Source: Cristatella mucedo
Taxonomy: Eukaryota; Bryozoa; Phylactolaemata; Cristatellidae
Direction: 5' to 3'
DNA: 64,000 nt
Assembly (NCBI GenBank): GCA_009760855.2
Contig: WPIO01000001.1
Span: 4,300,001 to 4,364,000, forward strand
The position numbers and the translations under genes were made by a program. The notes beneath the pieces were generated by a model, which saw only the letters and a list, made by a program, of their open reading frames with translations, did not search any database and was not told the DNA's origin. Positions within the stretch are counted from its first letter, which is position 1. Each line of letters starts with the position of its first letter. Positions 13,759-26,209 of this stretch are shown here, in pieces.

Positions 13759-14085
13759 TTATAAGCTCATAAAAATGCCCTTTAACACTTTTTCTAGCTG
13801 AGTCAATGAATTGGCTAATTGCAAGTTACTTAGCTTCAGGCTGCCATGATAATGTGTTGGATCCACATCCACAGTGACTTTGCCATGACGCGGCAAAATC
13901 AGAGCAACAAGAATGACGACTTCGGCCAAACTTACACTGAGAGGGAGCTTTTCCGCTGGCGGCAAGCATTGTATCTGCACCCCATTCGAAACGACATAAG
14001 GTACCAATGTGAATGTGGCAGCTATTTCTATCAACGAAGCTACAGATCGGAAAACTCTGCTACTTGAGTAACACACTGGCATGAA
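13759..14085 (-). CDS. Candidate terminal exon, unknown protein
   Basis: An uninterrupted minus-strand frame, with a possible acceptor at gttactcaagtagcag, reads RVFRSVASLIEIAATFTLVP, YVVSNGVQIQCLPPAEKLPL, VSLAEVVILVALILPRHGKV and ends EKVLKGIFMSL before TAA. Amino-acid usage looks protein-like and it contains no repeat. I do not recognise a family, see no partner exon, and see no poly(A) signal nearby. Chance openness cannot be excluded. Confidence 0.22.
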   Translation of the reverse strand, partial: FMPVCYSSSRVFRSVASLIEIAATFTLVPYVVSNGVQIQCLPPAEKLPLSVSLAEVVILVALILPRHGKVTVDVDPTHYHGSLKLSNLQLANSLTQLEKVLKGIFMSL

Positions 14086-14136
14086 AACCGTTTTTAGATA
14101 GCAGAAAATTAAATTAAGATGTTTTATAAATCTCAT

Positions 14137-16175
14137 TTTAGTGGTATGGGTTGGTTCGCAACTTTAAATGGTGCTGTCCATCTGAAACAAGAGATGTGGT
14201 TTCCATTTGAAAAGCTACAGAAGCGGCGGTAACTCTAGACGAAGACTGGCGAGACGAAGCCACCATATTATGTTTGTCTTACGGCAAAAGAGAAATAATC
14301 TCTTTCTAATCACTGGCATATATTGCAAAAGAAGTATGTTAATTTGTTGGCGACTATTTGTTCACTGTCAGCGCGCATAATCAGGAAAGATAATATTCGG
14401 ACAGGCCGAGCAAATGCCACTGGGAACAGGTAGATTTGAGCTTCTTTTTAAATTTGTCTCATGACTCAATTTCAATTTTGCCTATAGAAATTTTGGCGCT
14501 TGCTTCCATCACGATAAAATATTTGCAATCTTTATTTGCAAATACTTTGCTATCCTACCAAATAACTTGCCTACAAGACTATAGCAGCTTGAGCGCTGCA
14601 AGGAATGAGTACGCTGTTCCTCTGCTGAAGGCCATTTACTTCTGTTCGCTCAACTTAGGGTCTACAGTTCTAAACAATTCTCCAATATCTATTCTTGTAG
14701 CTTGATCTTGTTCGGTCCTCGGAAGTATAGGTTCATGGTACTCACCAGAATTAAGTACATGCTGCATTCGCAATCTCCCAAAAGTCTTGCCCGTACATCT
14801 TACCGTAAATGCTTTCACACACGTACTGCTTCTGTAAGGACAGCAGCTTCGTAGCTCTGCAGGCTGGCCTGACCATGGCGTCAGGGTAAAGTGTGTGGAC
14901 AATAGCTGGGCATGGACACCCTAGGTTTCGGAATACAATGCACTTTAAGCTGAGCTACAAGCATATCATCATTGCCTCAGAGTTATTTCCTAACATGCTG
15001 GGGTTCGTGCCGGTTACTGTCAGTGGGGAGATAATTCCAATATGCTTCAAACTTTAAAAAGTGCTATAGTTCTATCTTTCCAGACGTGATTTGACTGCAC
15101 CTTCCAAAGGCTTAGGGTGATTAGTGGCTGCACTTCAATTATTTGTTCGGTTGGTGTTCCGAATTGCCGTTCTGATGACGTCCGTTTAGAAGTCATGCCA
15201 AAACTATTCTTTTATCCTGATTTGAGGCTAGCAGCCTTTTGCGGCCAAACGTGAAAGAGAAAACGCCGTCTTCAGAAAAACACAGTGGCTAGTGGCTATC
15301 AGCTGCTTGAATCTGCTCATTTCTGTATTTAGGTTCTCTTCAAAAATCAGTTTGTATTTTCACTTGGTCGCGTGCTTAGTTCATTGAGGCAGCCGAATCG
15401 GGTTCGGGTATCTCGTGGAGCGTGCAAGCGAGCTCACCAGGGCTGAGTCTCCCTTTGCAAAGATGATTGGATGAGGCGACCGTTGGGGCAAGCCACGAGC
15501 TAGTCGTGGTCACTGCTTGACTGGCTTAGCAAGCCGTGAAAAATTCGCACACACATGAAAGTACCCAGCTGGATGAGTTGCGTACCTCCTCTCATTTATA
15601 GTATGAAAGCGGAAAAGGGCAAGCTAGTCTATTTTCCAAGGAATGGTGGAGTAGTTAAAATATCGCAAGCTAAAGTCTCATTCGCGAAGCTAAATTTATG
15701 TGGATATGTCATAGTGACCACGTAATATTATGCGAAACTGACCAGATTGTCAATTTACATACGGTTTTCATGCAACGTGCCTTAAAAGGCCAATTGCATT
15801 AAACACTAGTTCGCGAGTTCTCAGCAAGTTCGCAAAGTGAGTCTGTAAGCAGCCAGGGTGCAATTTCTATAAGAACGATATCTCAGCCACATCGGCTGTC
15901 CGTGCAGTCACTCTCGCTTGCTCGCTCGCTCTCTCGCACAAATTATCAAGAACGTGTCATTCTAGTTTCTAGTGGCCAGCATTGAGCGAGCGCTGCCAGG
16001 CAGAGCTCGGCCGGTGCCAGAATGATTTCTAACAGAGCTTTTGAGACTCCTTATTAATTTAGTCCACAAGCACGACGGAAGCCACGTTTGTTGACTGTCC
16101 GCTTTGTATGCACAGCTTCAACGGCCCAGCTTGACGCCGTGGCGCCGTAGAGAAAGCAAACGGAACGCCAAGCAA
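14137..16175. other. No gene recognised
   Basis: The first half is AT-rich. From about 15370 GC rises, with repeated ctcgct units near 15920. It could flank a promoter of whatever lies at 16.1-16.6 kb, but nothing proves this. Confidence 0.4.
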
Positions 16176-16197
16176 CCGCCGCCGCCGCCGCCGCCGT
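16176..16197. repeat. (CCG)7 trinucleotide run
   Basis: Seven CCG units inside the most GC-rich stretch of the window (about 16.1-16.6 kb). It reads as poly-Pro on plus and poly-Gly on minus. It may be a coding or 5' UTR repeat. Confidence 0.9.
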
Positions 16198-16342
16198 GCT
16201 TACCTGGAGAGCCAGGAGAGCTGGAGAGCCAGGGCACTGGTGCCGCTCTTGAAGCACGCGCTCCCTTCAGCTCGCCGCTTGCAGCGTGCTCGCACCTGCT
16301 AATTGACCGACTGACTCCTTGACGCGCCAACGGTCTGCTCAG

Positions 16343-16402
16343 GTCACAATTCGCTTGCCCGACGGCCGCGAGAATAGAACTTTGAAGTTCTCCGGAGGCC
16401 AG
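16343..16402 (+). CDS. Weak candidate exon resembling the start of a UBX domain
   Basis: Between a plausible acceptor (cggtctgctcag) and donor (CAG|GTGGTA) are 20 codons: VTIRLPDGRENRTLKFSGGQ. The IRLPDG core followed by a spaced Phe is how UBX domains begin (for example TxIxIRLPDGxRLxxxF). UBX domains dock on the p97/VCP ATPase. The frame stays open to 16600, so the donor may be false. No second exon was found, the surrounding GC-rich sequence is open in several frames, and the match is short. Confidence 0.22.
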
Positions 16403-16600
16403 GTGGTAGGAGCCCTGCCCTTACCGCCGCCTGCTCAGGCCGCTGGCAAGCGAGCGCCCGCTGCACCTACTTATCGCCAGCTGGTGACTCAGTTCGAGCC
16501 GTGGGCGCCTCGCCTCGGCTCGCACTTACGGCTGGCCCTTGGTATGAGAGGTTACCGACGGCAGATCCACGGTCCCCCAGGAGCACGAGCTGGATCGTAA

Positions 16601-19600
16601 CTAGGCACGACCGATCGCACGAATGGGCTTGATAGGAAGATGGGAAGAGTTGATTCTCAAGCTATACTGTCGCTTCTATTTAAGACCCCGATTTTACGCG
16701 ATTGACAGCAGGAGTGGGTGCGGTGCGTGCTCGGGAGCTCCAATTCAGACGCTCCACGACTCGCTGTTTTGAGAGAGGAGGCACCGCTAGTGCGCGTATA
16801 CTAATTAAAACATAGATGGTGAGGTTTAAGCATGACTTTGTATCGATTGTGTAGCAGTACTGAAGAGACCGTCACGCCCGTGTGAGCAGGTGCCACTATT
16901 GAAGTCTGCCCATTTTATTTTAAGAATTGATTGAATCGACAGCATGCACCGCGCAGACCGTCAGTTTCTCTTCAGATGTAAGAGAAGCTATTTACAGGAA
17001 TAGCTAGGTCTCTCTGGCACTAACAAGGTCTTATTATAGAGCTTTTCACATCAAGAGGAGCTGCCAAGAAACTCGGCGATTGTAACCATACAGTCAGTCT
17101 TTAGTGTGGTCCCCTCAATGATCCTCAAAGAACAGATGTGCATCACTGTCCAGTCTCTGAATTCTACTGCCCTCCGTCAGACGAGGGGGGACGGGGCGAC
17201 GCAGGTCTCGAGTCAAAGACTGATCACTAGGCCTCTCTGCATGTCTAGGCCCCACATGTTGTTGAGCAGAGGAATTGAGGCAGCCGCTTCAGCCTCTTGT
17301 TACCTTCGAGCTCCACTGGGAATCTCAATTAACTGACCCTTTTCCTTATTTGCGTAATGAGAGATTGATTTTGCTCCGAAGACGGTCGGCCGATAAACTC
17401 GCCAATTCTAACGCAGCGGCAATGACTTGGCTATAGCTACAATCTACGAGGCCCGGCGTCTCCTTTCTGGCCATATTTGCTTGATCGCACTGTTTTGCCG
17501 CTTTCCTAGTTTTGCGGTTTTCTGACTGTGCCGTCGCGCTACTCGCGTAGCCTACTCGTAGCAGACGAGACTAACGCCTTAAGCTGTCAGCTGATTTATG
17601 ATATACGCTCAGGGTGTCAAGCTGAGACCCAGAAGGTGCCTTAGCTAATGGCCACTTAGCCAGTACGGCTGTAAAGAGTTGCAGACAGGGAGACATTAGG
17701 AAGTACACGCTTATCGATGCGGGTTTCCACTTTGTAGCGTATAATTTTAAGGGTTAGAGGACCAAGTGGGTGAGAAGATCTCAGAGTGCTGTCGGCACTA
17801 CTTTACCAACTCAAAATGCTAACGATTGACTGCAAGCTCTGAAAATAAATCGGAACACAAAATAAATCTCCTAGATTGGAACTTAAACGCGACAGGTGAC
17901 GCGGAGAAGTGCCATTGCCAGATGAGATCTCCGCCCAGTCATCGCGTGTACATGAACTCTTCGCTTCTGCGCCGAAGTTATGAAACTGGCCAGCACTGCC
18001 CATTCTGCAAAGTCACGTTAAAGGTCAAAATTCTGCATCAACCACTCCTAACAGCCAACCTGAGCGGCGGTGAAATGTGCGGTTGGACTATCGAGCATAA
18101 AGTTGCACGTAATATGAGGTTTTTATGTCGTACAAATGCACTTGAGGTGAAGTTCGTACCCAGCTGGTAAAGAAACGAGTAACCATCCGGGGAGAATAAT
18201 CGAGCTAGAAGTAGCCGGCAAAAATGGCCACCGTACGTGCCGACTTTTAGCTTCGCGCTCAGTTGCAACGCGATAAGTGAACTCTCGCACTTCTTAGCAC
18301 AGAAAATGGTACGTGCTGTTGACGGTGCTGATGTCAGTTCAGTTACGGACGGTACGGCGGAACGGGCTCCTTGGGGTTCAGTCGAAAAAATTAGTCCGCT
18401 TACCTTAATAAATGGCCCGCTTGGCAGTCGCTGGTGCTGGTGGCACAGAGCTGAGCTTGCGACTGACCACGCGGTACTAAAGTGGCATTTGACAAAGGTG
18501 CGACGTCTGCATTTCTATTAACGCGCATAAGCGCAATCGATACAGAGCGCGCTCACAGCTCAAATGCTGTGTGAGACCAACAAAAGCGATAGCGAAGGCC
18601 GGATATCGATTCCGCAGGCTGACAGGGAGATATTTCTAGTGCGTTCTGGAAGGAAGCGCCTTCATGACCGTTTCGTGTACATAAGAGAATCATAGAATAT
18701 CAAACAACAGACTTTTATGACTGCCAAACGGGCCAAAAGAGTGAATTTATTTGCTCGCATTTGTCCAGCGACTAGCCCTGCCAGCGGCCCAAGTGCACAG
18801 AATAATGCGCGTTACTACGTGTGGCTGAAACTGATGTTCTTGGTCACAAACACGGCAACTTAATAGGCTTTAGTTCGTGCAGGTGCGAGGCAACAACTGG
18901 AGGACCTGGTGCCTCGAAGCGCAACCAACGGGTTGTGCATCCAGCTTGAGTACGCGCAAGTGCCGGAACCATGGCGGAGAACAGCTGCAGCTACGAACGC
19001 ACAAACCTTAACAAGTTCATGGCGTGAATGCACGATTGCGTTGTCCAAAGCAACAGGCACAAATGAAGTGCATAGGCCATAACGGACAGTCTTTTAGCTC
19101 TACGCCCGAGTACAGCAGACTAATAGTCATTCGACGTGGATTTTTGCCGGCGTCGAGTGTCATCAAATTCCAACTGATTAAGCATACCGAAACATTAGTA
19201 TCATGGTTCTTCCAATTAGTCAATAATCGCAATTATGCAATTCAAGTTTGGGTGTCAGCTTCGTTTTAAAAGCTTGCCATAGGCATCGTTATGTATCTCT
19301 TTGTTTCCCGCTGGTTCCGCACCGTCTATTCTTCTCTGCACCGTCTTCTGCTCTCTTTGCGACGTTTTTATCATTGCGCTTCACTACGGCCCAGCGCCCA
19401 CTTCAAGCACACTGACCGGAATCCTCGCAGCGCTGGTCCTGCAATATTCTGTTTCCCATTGAATCACGACATCCTATTTAAAAGCATCTTGCTTTGCTTA
19501 AGGATATATCCCGGAGAATATTGGAGGCGTAACCTATCAGAAGGAAGAGCAAACGGGATTGCCATCATGCCGACATGATGATGATGGAGAGGAATTCCGT

Positions 19601-20101
19601 CACTTTATATTCCTTATACATTGAAGACAGTAATTGATTCTAACTGAGAGCACGTAGAATCTATATTCTACAAATAAATTAAAAACTACCCAGGTTATCG
19701 AGAAAGCCTTGACTGTTACTACTTAATTGGACTTAAATAGCTAACTACAAATGAATAGCTCATTTAGTTTCTCAGAGTAGTCGGCCTACAGAAAGAGCAC
19801 ACATTTATTTGGTTCTATTTATTTGATAGGCTAATGACCTAAGAGTAAAGATTCTGTTAGCGCACATAGGTAATTCAAAATTAAGATAGATAAATCTGTG
19901 GCTAGAGACTCCAGACATAGTAGTTACACTGACCTGCATTATAGTCAACCTCAGTGCTGGCCTAACGACTTCATTCTTTCTAACCTATTGGCCTGCTGCC
20001 CCCTTCCCGCGGGATCGCAATGTTCCAGCTTTAAAGCAACCAGCTGCAGACAATATAACATACCCGGCTTGCACGCCAGCTACCAGCTCTTCTGGTATTA
20101 T

Positions 20102-20102
<1 letters not shown>
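16601..20102. other. Mixed-GC stretch, no gene established
   Basis: Patches near 17100-17330, 17880-18180 and 18220-18510 are GC-richer and open in several frames on both strands. None shows a recognisable motif or paired splice sites. Confidence 0.4.
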
Positions 20103-20141
<39 letters not shown>

Positions 20142-20290
20142 ACACACGCACGCACACGCACACGCACACACACACAGACACACACACAAACGCACACACA
20201 CACACACACAAACGCGCGCGCACACACGCACACACACACAAACACACACACACATTCGCACACACACAAACGCACACGCACGAGCGCCCA
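20103..20290. repeat. Imperfect (CA)n microsatellite
   Basis: About 190 bp of CA with frequent CG and AA variants, adjoining the 3' end of the Tc1 relic. The interruptions suggest an old array. Confidence 0.95.
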
Positions 20291-20334
20291 AATACAAAAG
20301 TATGTGACTGCTAGGGCAGCCGCCATGCCGGCTC

Positions 20335-21095
20335 CCTACCCACAGGCACATCGAGTAAATATAGAACTTTTGCTGTCGTAACTGTCGCTCAACTTCATCC
20401 CACAAATCCTCGATTGGATTAAAGTCAGAAGCCTGACTTGGCCAGTCCGGAACTGTAACTGGAGGGTAACAGAATTTTGATAAATTGCTAAAAAAAAGAA
20501 GTAACTTGGCTGTGATGTGCTGACGATCGTTGTCGGGCTGGAATTTAGAATCCAGTCCACGAGGTATCATAGCACTTGAAGGTCCCAAGATTTGAATAAA
20601 TTCTAAATAGACATATTGCGTCGTTATGCCCGGTACGCTGCGAACGGCTTCGATGCCATTTCTGCTCAAGCATCAACCATACCATGACACTTTTTTCTCC
20701 GAATTTGACCGCTGGCTGAAGGCAATTGGGCGAGAAGACGTCGTTGGGCTACCGACACACGTAAAGCCTTCTTTTGTATTTCAAAAAAAGAGAAGATGAA
20801 TTTTCTTTCGTCACTCTGTACCACTTTACCCCAACTGTGAGCAGTCCATAGTACTTGAATCTTAGCCTACTGTAAACGACTTACCATATTATTTAATGAC
20901 AGAAGAGGTTTTCTCTTTGCTACTCGAGAATGTAGATCATCCTAATCCAATCGCCGTCTGACAGTATCACAACTATCCAACTCGCTTCCCAAATGAACGA
21001 TGCATGCAGATTTTTGACAAGAGCTTCAGCCGAAGCAAAACGATCCTTTATGCGTCCATCTATAAAATGTTGTTTTACTGCAGAGTGGTGGCTAT
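20335..21095 (-). pseudogene. Decayed Tc1/mariner (Tc1-like) transposase
   Basis: From high to low coordinates the minus strand gives SELDSCDTVRRRL (helix-turn-helix end), RVAKRKPLLSLNN, SDERKFIF (first Asp near 20811), a region ending KKCHGMVW, QPDNDRQHITAKLL (second Asp near 20530), and DWPSQASDFNPIEDLWDEVE (Glu at 20409-20411). This is the Tc1 DDE fold. The second Asp to Glu spacing is about 38 residues instead of 34, and in-frame stops and frameshifts interrupt the frame, so it is dead. Terminal repeats were not found; a CA repeat abuts its 3' end. Confidence 0.88.
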
Positions 21096-22269
21096 AGGCC
21101 GGCCCGACCGCATATCACTTTCAGAGCTCTCGGTCTTCTCTATGTTCACGTTGTAACAAACTGCACTAGTAGAAGCAGTTTGGCCGTAGGTGTGCTTAGC
21201 CTCGTGCAGTGCCATGATTTTACCCTTACGAAGGTCTACAATTCGGCGACCTTCGGCATGACTGGCGGGCTTTGCCCGGCAAAATAAGTAATCCTCAGTA
21301 GGTGGTCTGTACAGTTCCGGCTCGTGGACAGCCTGGTGGTTGCAGCGTTAACTGATGACGGGGTCATTTCTCGAAACTATGTTATGGCTAAACAGTCATC
21401 CTTACAGGACTTTAAAGGTTTATTGGCGAATTTTTGCCATATTGCCAGTACGTTGTCCAAAAATCATGACGACTCGTTTAAGGAATCCCACAATTGGCAG
21501 ACAGAGCGGGTATCCCAGCTTTAGTCCAGCCCGGAGCGTAGGCAAAAATGGCAACAGAGCAAATCTGGACCATCCGACTAGTTTTGCTTTTAGATGTCAT
21601 ACCAATTGGTGAAGCCTCTTTGGGTCAAAGTTTGGCGTCGTCGTCTTAATCGTAGAGCACCTCCAATTACAAGAAAAGATCAGCTCAGCTCGCACATGAA
21701 TGTGCATGAATAAGAGCATGGGCCACGCCATAGCTCTAGGTGAACAGTTACAAACAGGCTACAGAGGGGCTCTGGATCTTGCTCTAGATCTTGAATCTGA
21801 AAATTGACTCTGGAAACTCACTCAAAGCGTAGCTTCAATATCGAGTGTCAAAGCTAAAGGCCGCGTACTGAAGACTGAGGTTAGAGCGCCTCCGAGCGTG
21901 CCTCACTAATCTTAGAAGCCAATTTTTTTGCACAGATCCGGAGGTGACCAATAGAACACGAAATTCACCTTTCCAGACAGTAGGCCCATCGACTCCTGGC
22001 AATAAGTTGATGAATGTCGTTTAAGTCAAAGTTCTGTCTTAAGACGCCACCGTAGGTTGCAACTAATCTGCTTCCAAATTCAAGCCACGCAACAAAACTC
22101 TAGCAGTTCCCATAATCCCTTCTGATTACTTCCCAGGGTTTCACTATCAACCGTTTGAAACTAGAGCCCACTTGTCCACAGCATAGCAGACAAGTCACGG
22201 CTTTTTCTTCTGGACCGGATCTAATGCAAATTCTTATCTCGAATTTTTTGAGTGCCTTCACTGTAGCAG
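21096..22269. other. No gene recognised
   Basis: It may contain the 5' end of the Tc1 element, whose terminal repeat I did not find. The rest shows no supported feature. Confidence 0.4.
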
Positions 22270-23500
22270 TTGATGTGGCCCTCTAATCGTCGTTTGTATC
22301 ATCGACAGCCGGCTCACAATCTAGCGGGATAGCCTCAGCACTGTTACAAATATCTCACAAACTTTTCAGGAATGCTGAGTTGGGTCCATTAGTTTCGTAA
22401 GCTTCGCTAGACTTCTCCACACCATTTGATACTATCGATCACCAACTCAGTTTTTAGCGTCTGCCGTCTTTAATGGACGATACTGGCGCAGCACTGCAAT
22501 TGCTTTGGTCCTGTCTCAGTTGGGGGCTCCCGAGCAGAGATTCTAAGAGCCTTCGACCATTCGGGAGCCTGTAAAGCCATAAGCCACCGCAGGGATCTGT
22601 TCGCGGTGCAATTATTTTCATGGTTTGCACTCCACTTTTTTCTGGTGTGATAGCAACGCCCAATATAGGTTTCGTCTTTATGTAGATTTTTTACCTGTGC
22701 CTTTATACTACCATTTCCATCCGCACGTTCCGAACTCGTAACTTTCTTGAAGCATATGTTGCTGAAATTCTCTCTTGTTGGTAGAAAAGTTTCGCTAATT
22801 GATAAGTCGAGTAGCTTGTAGCCTTCGGTGAACCTAATGATACTGATAAAGAATTAAGCTTTGCCCTAAAAATTGACTCAACCACAATAAACCATACAAC
22901 CTGAACACGATCTGAATGTTCTGTTCCATAGTGACTTTTTCACGGTTGACCACATCATCTCCAATCTCAAGTCAGCCAAGTTTCTGGTATTGCGATTGCA
23001 TAACTTTGGCATGCTTAGATAAGGATACCACAGCTGAGCTGGCCCGACACACTTGCGAAATCCCTGCAAGATTTCCGTGACACAATACTCGTAGGTCATC
23101 TTGATTTGTAATAAGAGACTTCCGATTGGCGCCAAACTCTACAGCTTTGCTAGTCTGTTAAAGTAACAACTGATACTTTACAAAACTTCTTACCGACTAG
23201 CAAGGGCTCCCAATAAAGCGATGGATCGGCTTCGAGATTCAATCTCTCACTGTAAAGCCCCTCCATGGTCTAGCACCAGTCTACTTATCGACATAGGTGT
23301 TACTCGCATCTTATAGCCCACTCTTTCGTCTAAATTCGTCGAGCTTTGTCTTCAAACGGTCTGAAGTTCTTTGCAGACTATACTTTTAGTCCCTAGACTC
23401 TCTACCCTGGAACTAACAAATGACGTCCCGACATTCCACGACTAGATAACATTTTTAGAAGGAACCTAAACAACCTACTGTACATTTGAGAATTTGATCT
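22270..23500 (+). mobile_element. LINE fragment (L2/CR1-like), reverse transcriptase to C-terminus
   Basis: The translated plus strand, with frameshifts, gives LDFSTPFDTIDHQL (RT motif around FDTIDH), a degraded SYLS/GA-C region, then DHISNLKSAKFLVLRLHNF and ARAPNKAMDRLRDSISH. These match the order of L2-clade ORF2 (AAFDTIDH, HI--LVKSAFFHLRNI, arm through to the C-terminus). The YADD box is not intact. Confidence 0.7.
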
Positions 23501-24704
23501 CAGATATTATACATGTAGCGGTCTGCTAGGAAGATCTGCCCGTCTAACCAGGAAGCACCAACTTTGCTGAATGTACGCCTCTGATTCAGCCAGTGGAGAT
23601 AGCAACAACAGATGCGGCTTAATCAACGCCTTCGGCGAATGATTAGTTCATTAGACAAGGGCTCGGGTTATCGAAGCTTTAACCCGAAGGTGAAGTGGCC
23701 GGAGCTGTTTGAAGTCGCTTAAATCTGAACTAAGAGAAGTTGCTTGTCTTTGAAGCAGCCCCTGAACCGTCAATGAATGTTTCTATAATTCGACAGTTAG
23801 GAGAGAGGCAAGAAGTCGGAAAAAATTAAGATGTGACTTGGCGCAGGATTGGGTCAAGGGAATCTTTGATGTTCATAAGAGATGAGGGCAGGTCAATTCT
23901 GGATGGGTGAAAGAAGTGAGACTGTACATTTATTTTCAAATTCAGAGCCGGAAGTGGTGACATTGACGTCTTTTTTGTTGATTGATTTGCAAACACTGCG
24001 AATTCAGTATGGTGTCTACGCCAAGGGTGGAGCCGCTTGCTAACGAAAAAGAACTCAACGAGCTTACCTTGGCAAAAATATTGCAATAATATAAGGATTC
24101 AAGATGCTGGAGAAACTCGAACGAAAATAGAAATGGCGCTTAGAATTTGAAAGGATACCTTGCAGCGAATTACCTAATATATGTCAAGATCACCGTACAA
24201 TATCAATTAATGTATTCCAAAAACTCGAACATGAACGTGCACAATCTTCAGGCTGGTCGATACAACTTTGCTAAGCAAAAATTGAGTGCGTGCATTTTTC
24301 GAGCCTTTACTTCTGCCTGTTTCCTGTTTGTGCATTTCAACGAAATCTCGTGCATGCCAAAGCGAGATAAAGGTGACTGTGGAAAAAGCTTCGTAGAAAA
24401 GTTTCTATTGAGAGGGATTGTGATATATTTTCATTTCTTGTAGTACGAACTTTCCCGTGCCGTTTGAGTTGTTTTAACTCTGCCTTGCCTTTGTAATTTG
24501 ATTTTTATTTTGTCTTAGGCCAAAAAGAGCTTTAGATTGCAGTTTACTAATTATAGTATTGTTCCTCCAACCTCCATCGTTCTCATGAGAGTTTTAGTGT
24601 CCCTAAATAAAAACTGCACGAAATTGAAGAAATACTTTGCTCTGGCTTTGAATATCGGCTTTTATCTGACGTTATTCTTCAATTGGTATGAATGGCTATT
24701 AGCC
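23501..24704. other. No gene recognised
   Basis: Short frames without family resemblance or splice support. Confidence 0.45.
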
Positions 24705-24870
24705 GTGATGACACACTAGGTTAGACGGTTGCTTTCATGACCTTGGTCCTGAGGTCATGGGTTCGATTCCTGAGGTGGGCAATTCTTTATCGCCACTGCA
24801 AGCGGTGGTGATAGCCGTCAAGGATCTTCTGTCGCTATACAAAAAGAGGCTGGTTAAGCAGCTAGAATGA
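24705..24870 (+). repeat. SINE family A
   Basis: It reads GAGGTCATGGGTTCGATTCC (B box), GAGGTGGGCAATTCTTTATC, GCGGTGGTGATAGCCGTCAA, TCTGTCGCTATACAAAAAGA and GGCTGGTTAAGCAGCTAGAA. It is a full-length-looking copy, good as a family reference. Confidence 0.85.
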
Positions 24871-25489
24871 TAATATTTGAATGAAATTGAAGTGCACTCT
24901 CTAAAGATGAAGCGATTTAACTTCGACTGTAGCTAAGTGTTGGCAACTGCTCCTTATGGTAATAAACCTGTGTTGGCTTTCATATTGGCATTCATAGCTC
25001 TATGTATTGGCTTTTTATATATTTTTGCATAAAGCGTCGGCTTACTGAATCGCGTGCGTTTCTAAGCATGCTCCTCGCAATCGCCACAGCATCCTAGGCG
25101 AACAAAATCAGCCTCAATTAGCAGCTGTTGAACCATTCGCCTGCTTTGTGGAAGAGCAGTCAGCTCTCTTTGAAAGCTCCAGTGCATTCAGTCATCTAGC
25201 GGTGCAGTGCATATTTCGATTCCTAAGTCGCTATCCTTGATTTCCCTCGCGACGGCAAATATTGATATGGGCTGAAAGAGCTTCCGGTTTACTTAAGTAC
25301 ACAATGTTGCTACAGTCCAAGAGGCAGTCCGTGGTCGGTGCTTGAATGGCTGAAATAAAGCCTTCAGATTACCCCCCGAGGCTTGCATTGGGGTCATAAA
25401 AGTGTTTGCCAAGAGCACACAGTTTTTTTAACCATCCCACGTCTTTGAATGTGAAGGTTTGCAGCATATGCAGTGCTGACTAGGCGAAC
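24871..25489. other. No gene recognised
   Basis: It lies 3' of the candidate exon pair on the minus strand and would hold its 3' UTR or next intron. No poly(A) signal stands out close to the stop. Confidence 0.4.
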
Positions 25490-25586
25490 CTATTCACTAA
25501 GGGTCGAGTCGTCCTTGGTGACGAGGCGAACGGTCTCGCCCAGACCCACGTCTCCCTTAGCGAACCATGGATCTCCAGACGGTGGT
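25490..25586 (-). CDS. Candidate exon pair, second member, unknown protein
   Basis: A strong acceptor (tttctcttgatttcaaatatcacag) begins a frame reading PPSGDPWFAKGDVGLGETVR, LVTKDDSTLSE and then TAG (25492-25490). A GT two codons before the stop could be a donor (CTTA|GTGAAT). The phase fits the exon at 25849-25735. The compact, charged composition is convincing as protein, but I cannot name a family. Confidence 0.4.
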
Positions 25587-25734
25587 CTGTGATATTTGAA
25601 ATCAAGAGAAAGATGAGATATGGGCAGCTGCTTTTTATACGTTTCTGCAATGCATCACAAATACGGGCCTTTTCTCAAAAGGAAAGTCAAACATACCGAG
25701 TGTGGAACGCTCCATACTAGAGGCCGCACTCTAC

Positions 25735-25849
25735 CTTGACTTAGCAAGTTGTCCCTGGAGACTTTCACGCCCGGAGGTCACCGAACTTCGAGCCCGTGAC
25801 TGGAGGCAGCACTTCTTTTGCGTGTGCATGTCCAATGGAGGCAGTTGTG
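25735..25849 (-). CDS. Candidate exon pair, first member, unknown protein
   Basis: Acceptor attgctttaag, donor TCAAG|GTAGAG, 115 nt. It reads QLPPLDMHTQKKCCLQSRAR, SSVTSGRESLQGQLAKS and ends in phase 2, which joins in frame with the next candidate exon across a 148-bp intron. Codons are GC-richer than the flanks. Not recognised. Confidence 0.35.
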
Positions 25850-26209
25850 CTTAAAGCAATACCATTATTGCTGATTAGTGATGCCAAAAGGTTTCGTGAC
25901 TCTTTGCATCTGAATGGTTATGATACAGCTAAACTCCGAGTTTCTTAGAGAACTACTTAAATTTCTTGCAAATCACAATAAGCTTGCCAATGTGGCTCTA
26001 TCGAATGGAGGCGTTACGTGTTTACCCACCACATTTCAGGGGTTGGGCTTCGGCGTTCTACCGATATTGCCCGGATCAGCCGGCCAATCGACACCGTGAA
26101 CAATGAGTGATACAGCTACCATTTTCACAAATAACTTCACGAAACTCCGGTTTTGATTTCAAATCCTAGAGGAAATTACGCCAAGTATACTCGCCAAATT
26201 TCATGGGAT

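Noticed and set aside
17803-18268. Overlapping frames, one with CPFC
   Set aside because: A single Cys pair is not a zinc-binding motif, and both strands are open.
19898-20330. Long Thr-His and Cys-Val frames
   Set aside because: These are translations of the CA repeat; only the transposase part above 20335 is real.
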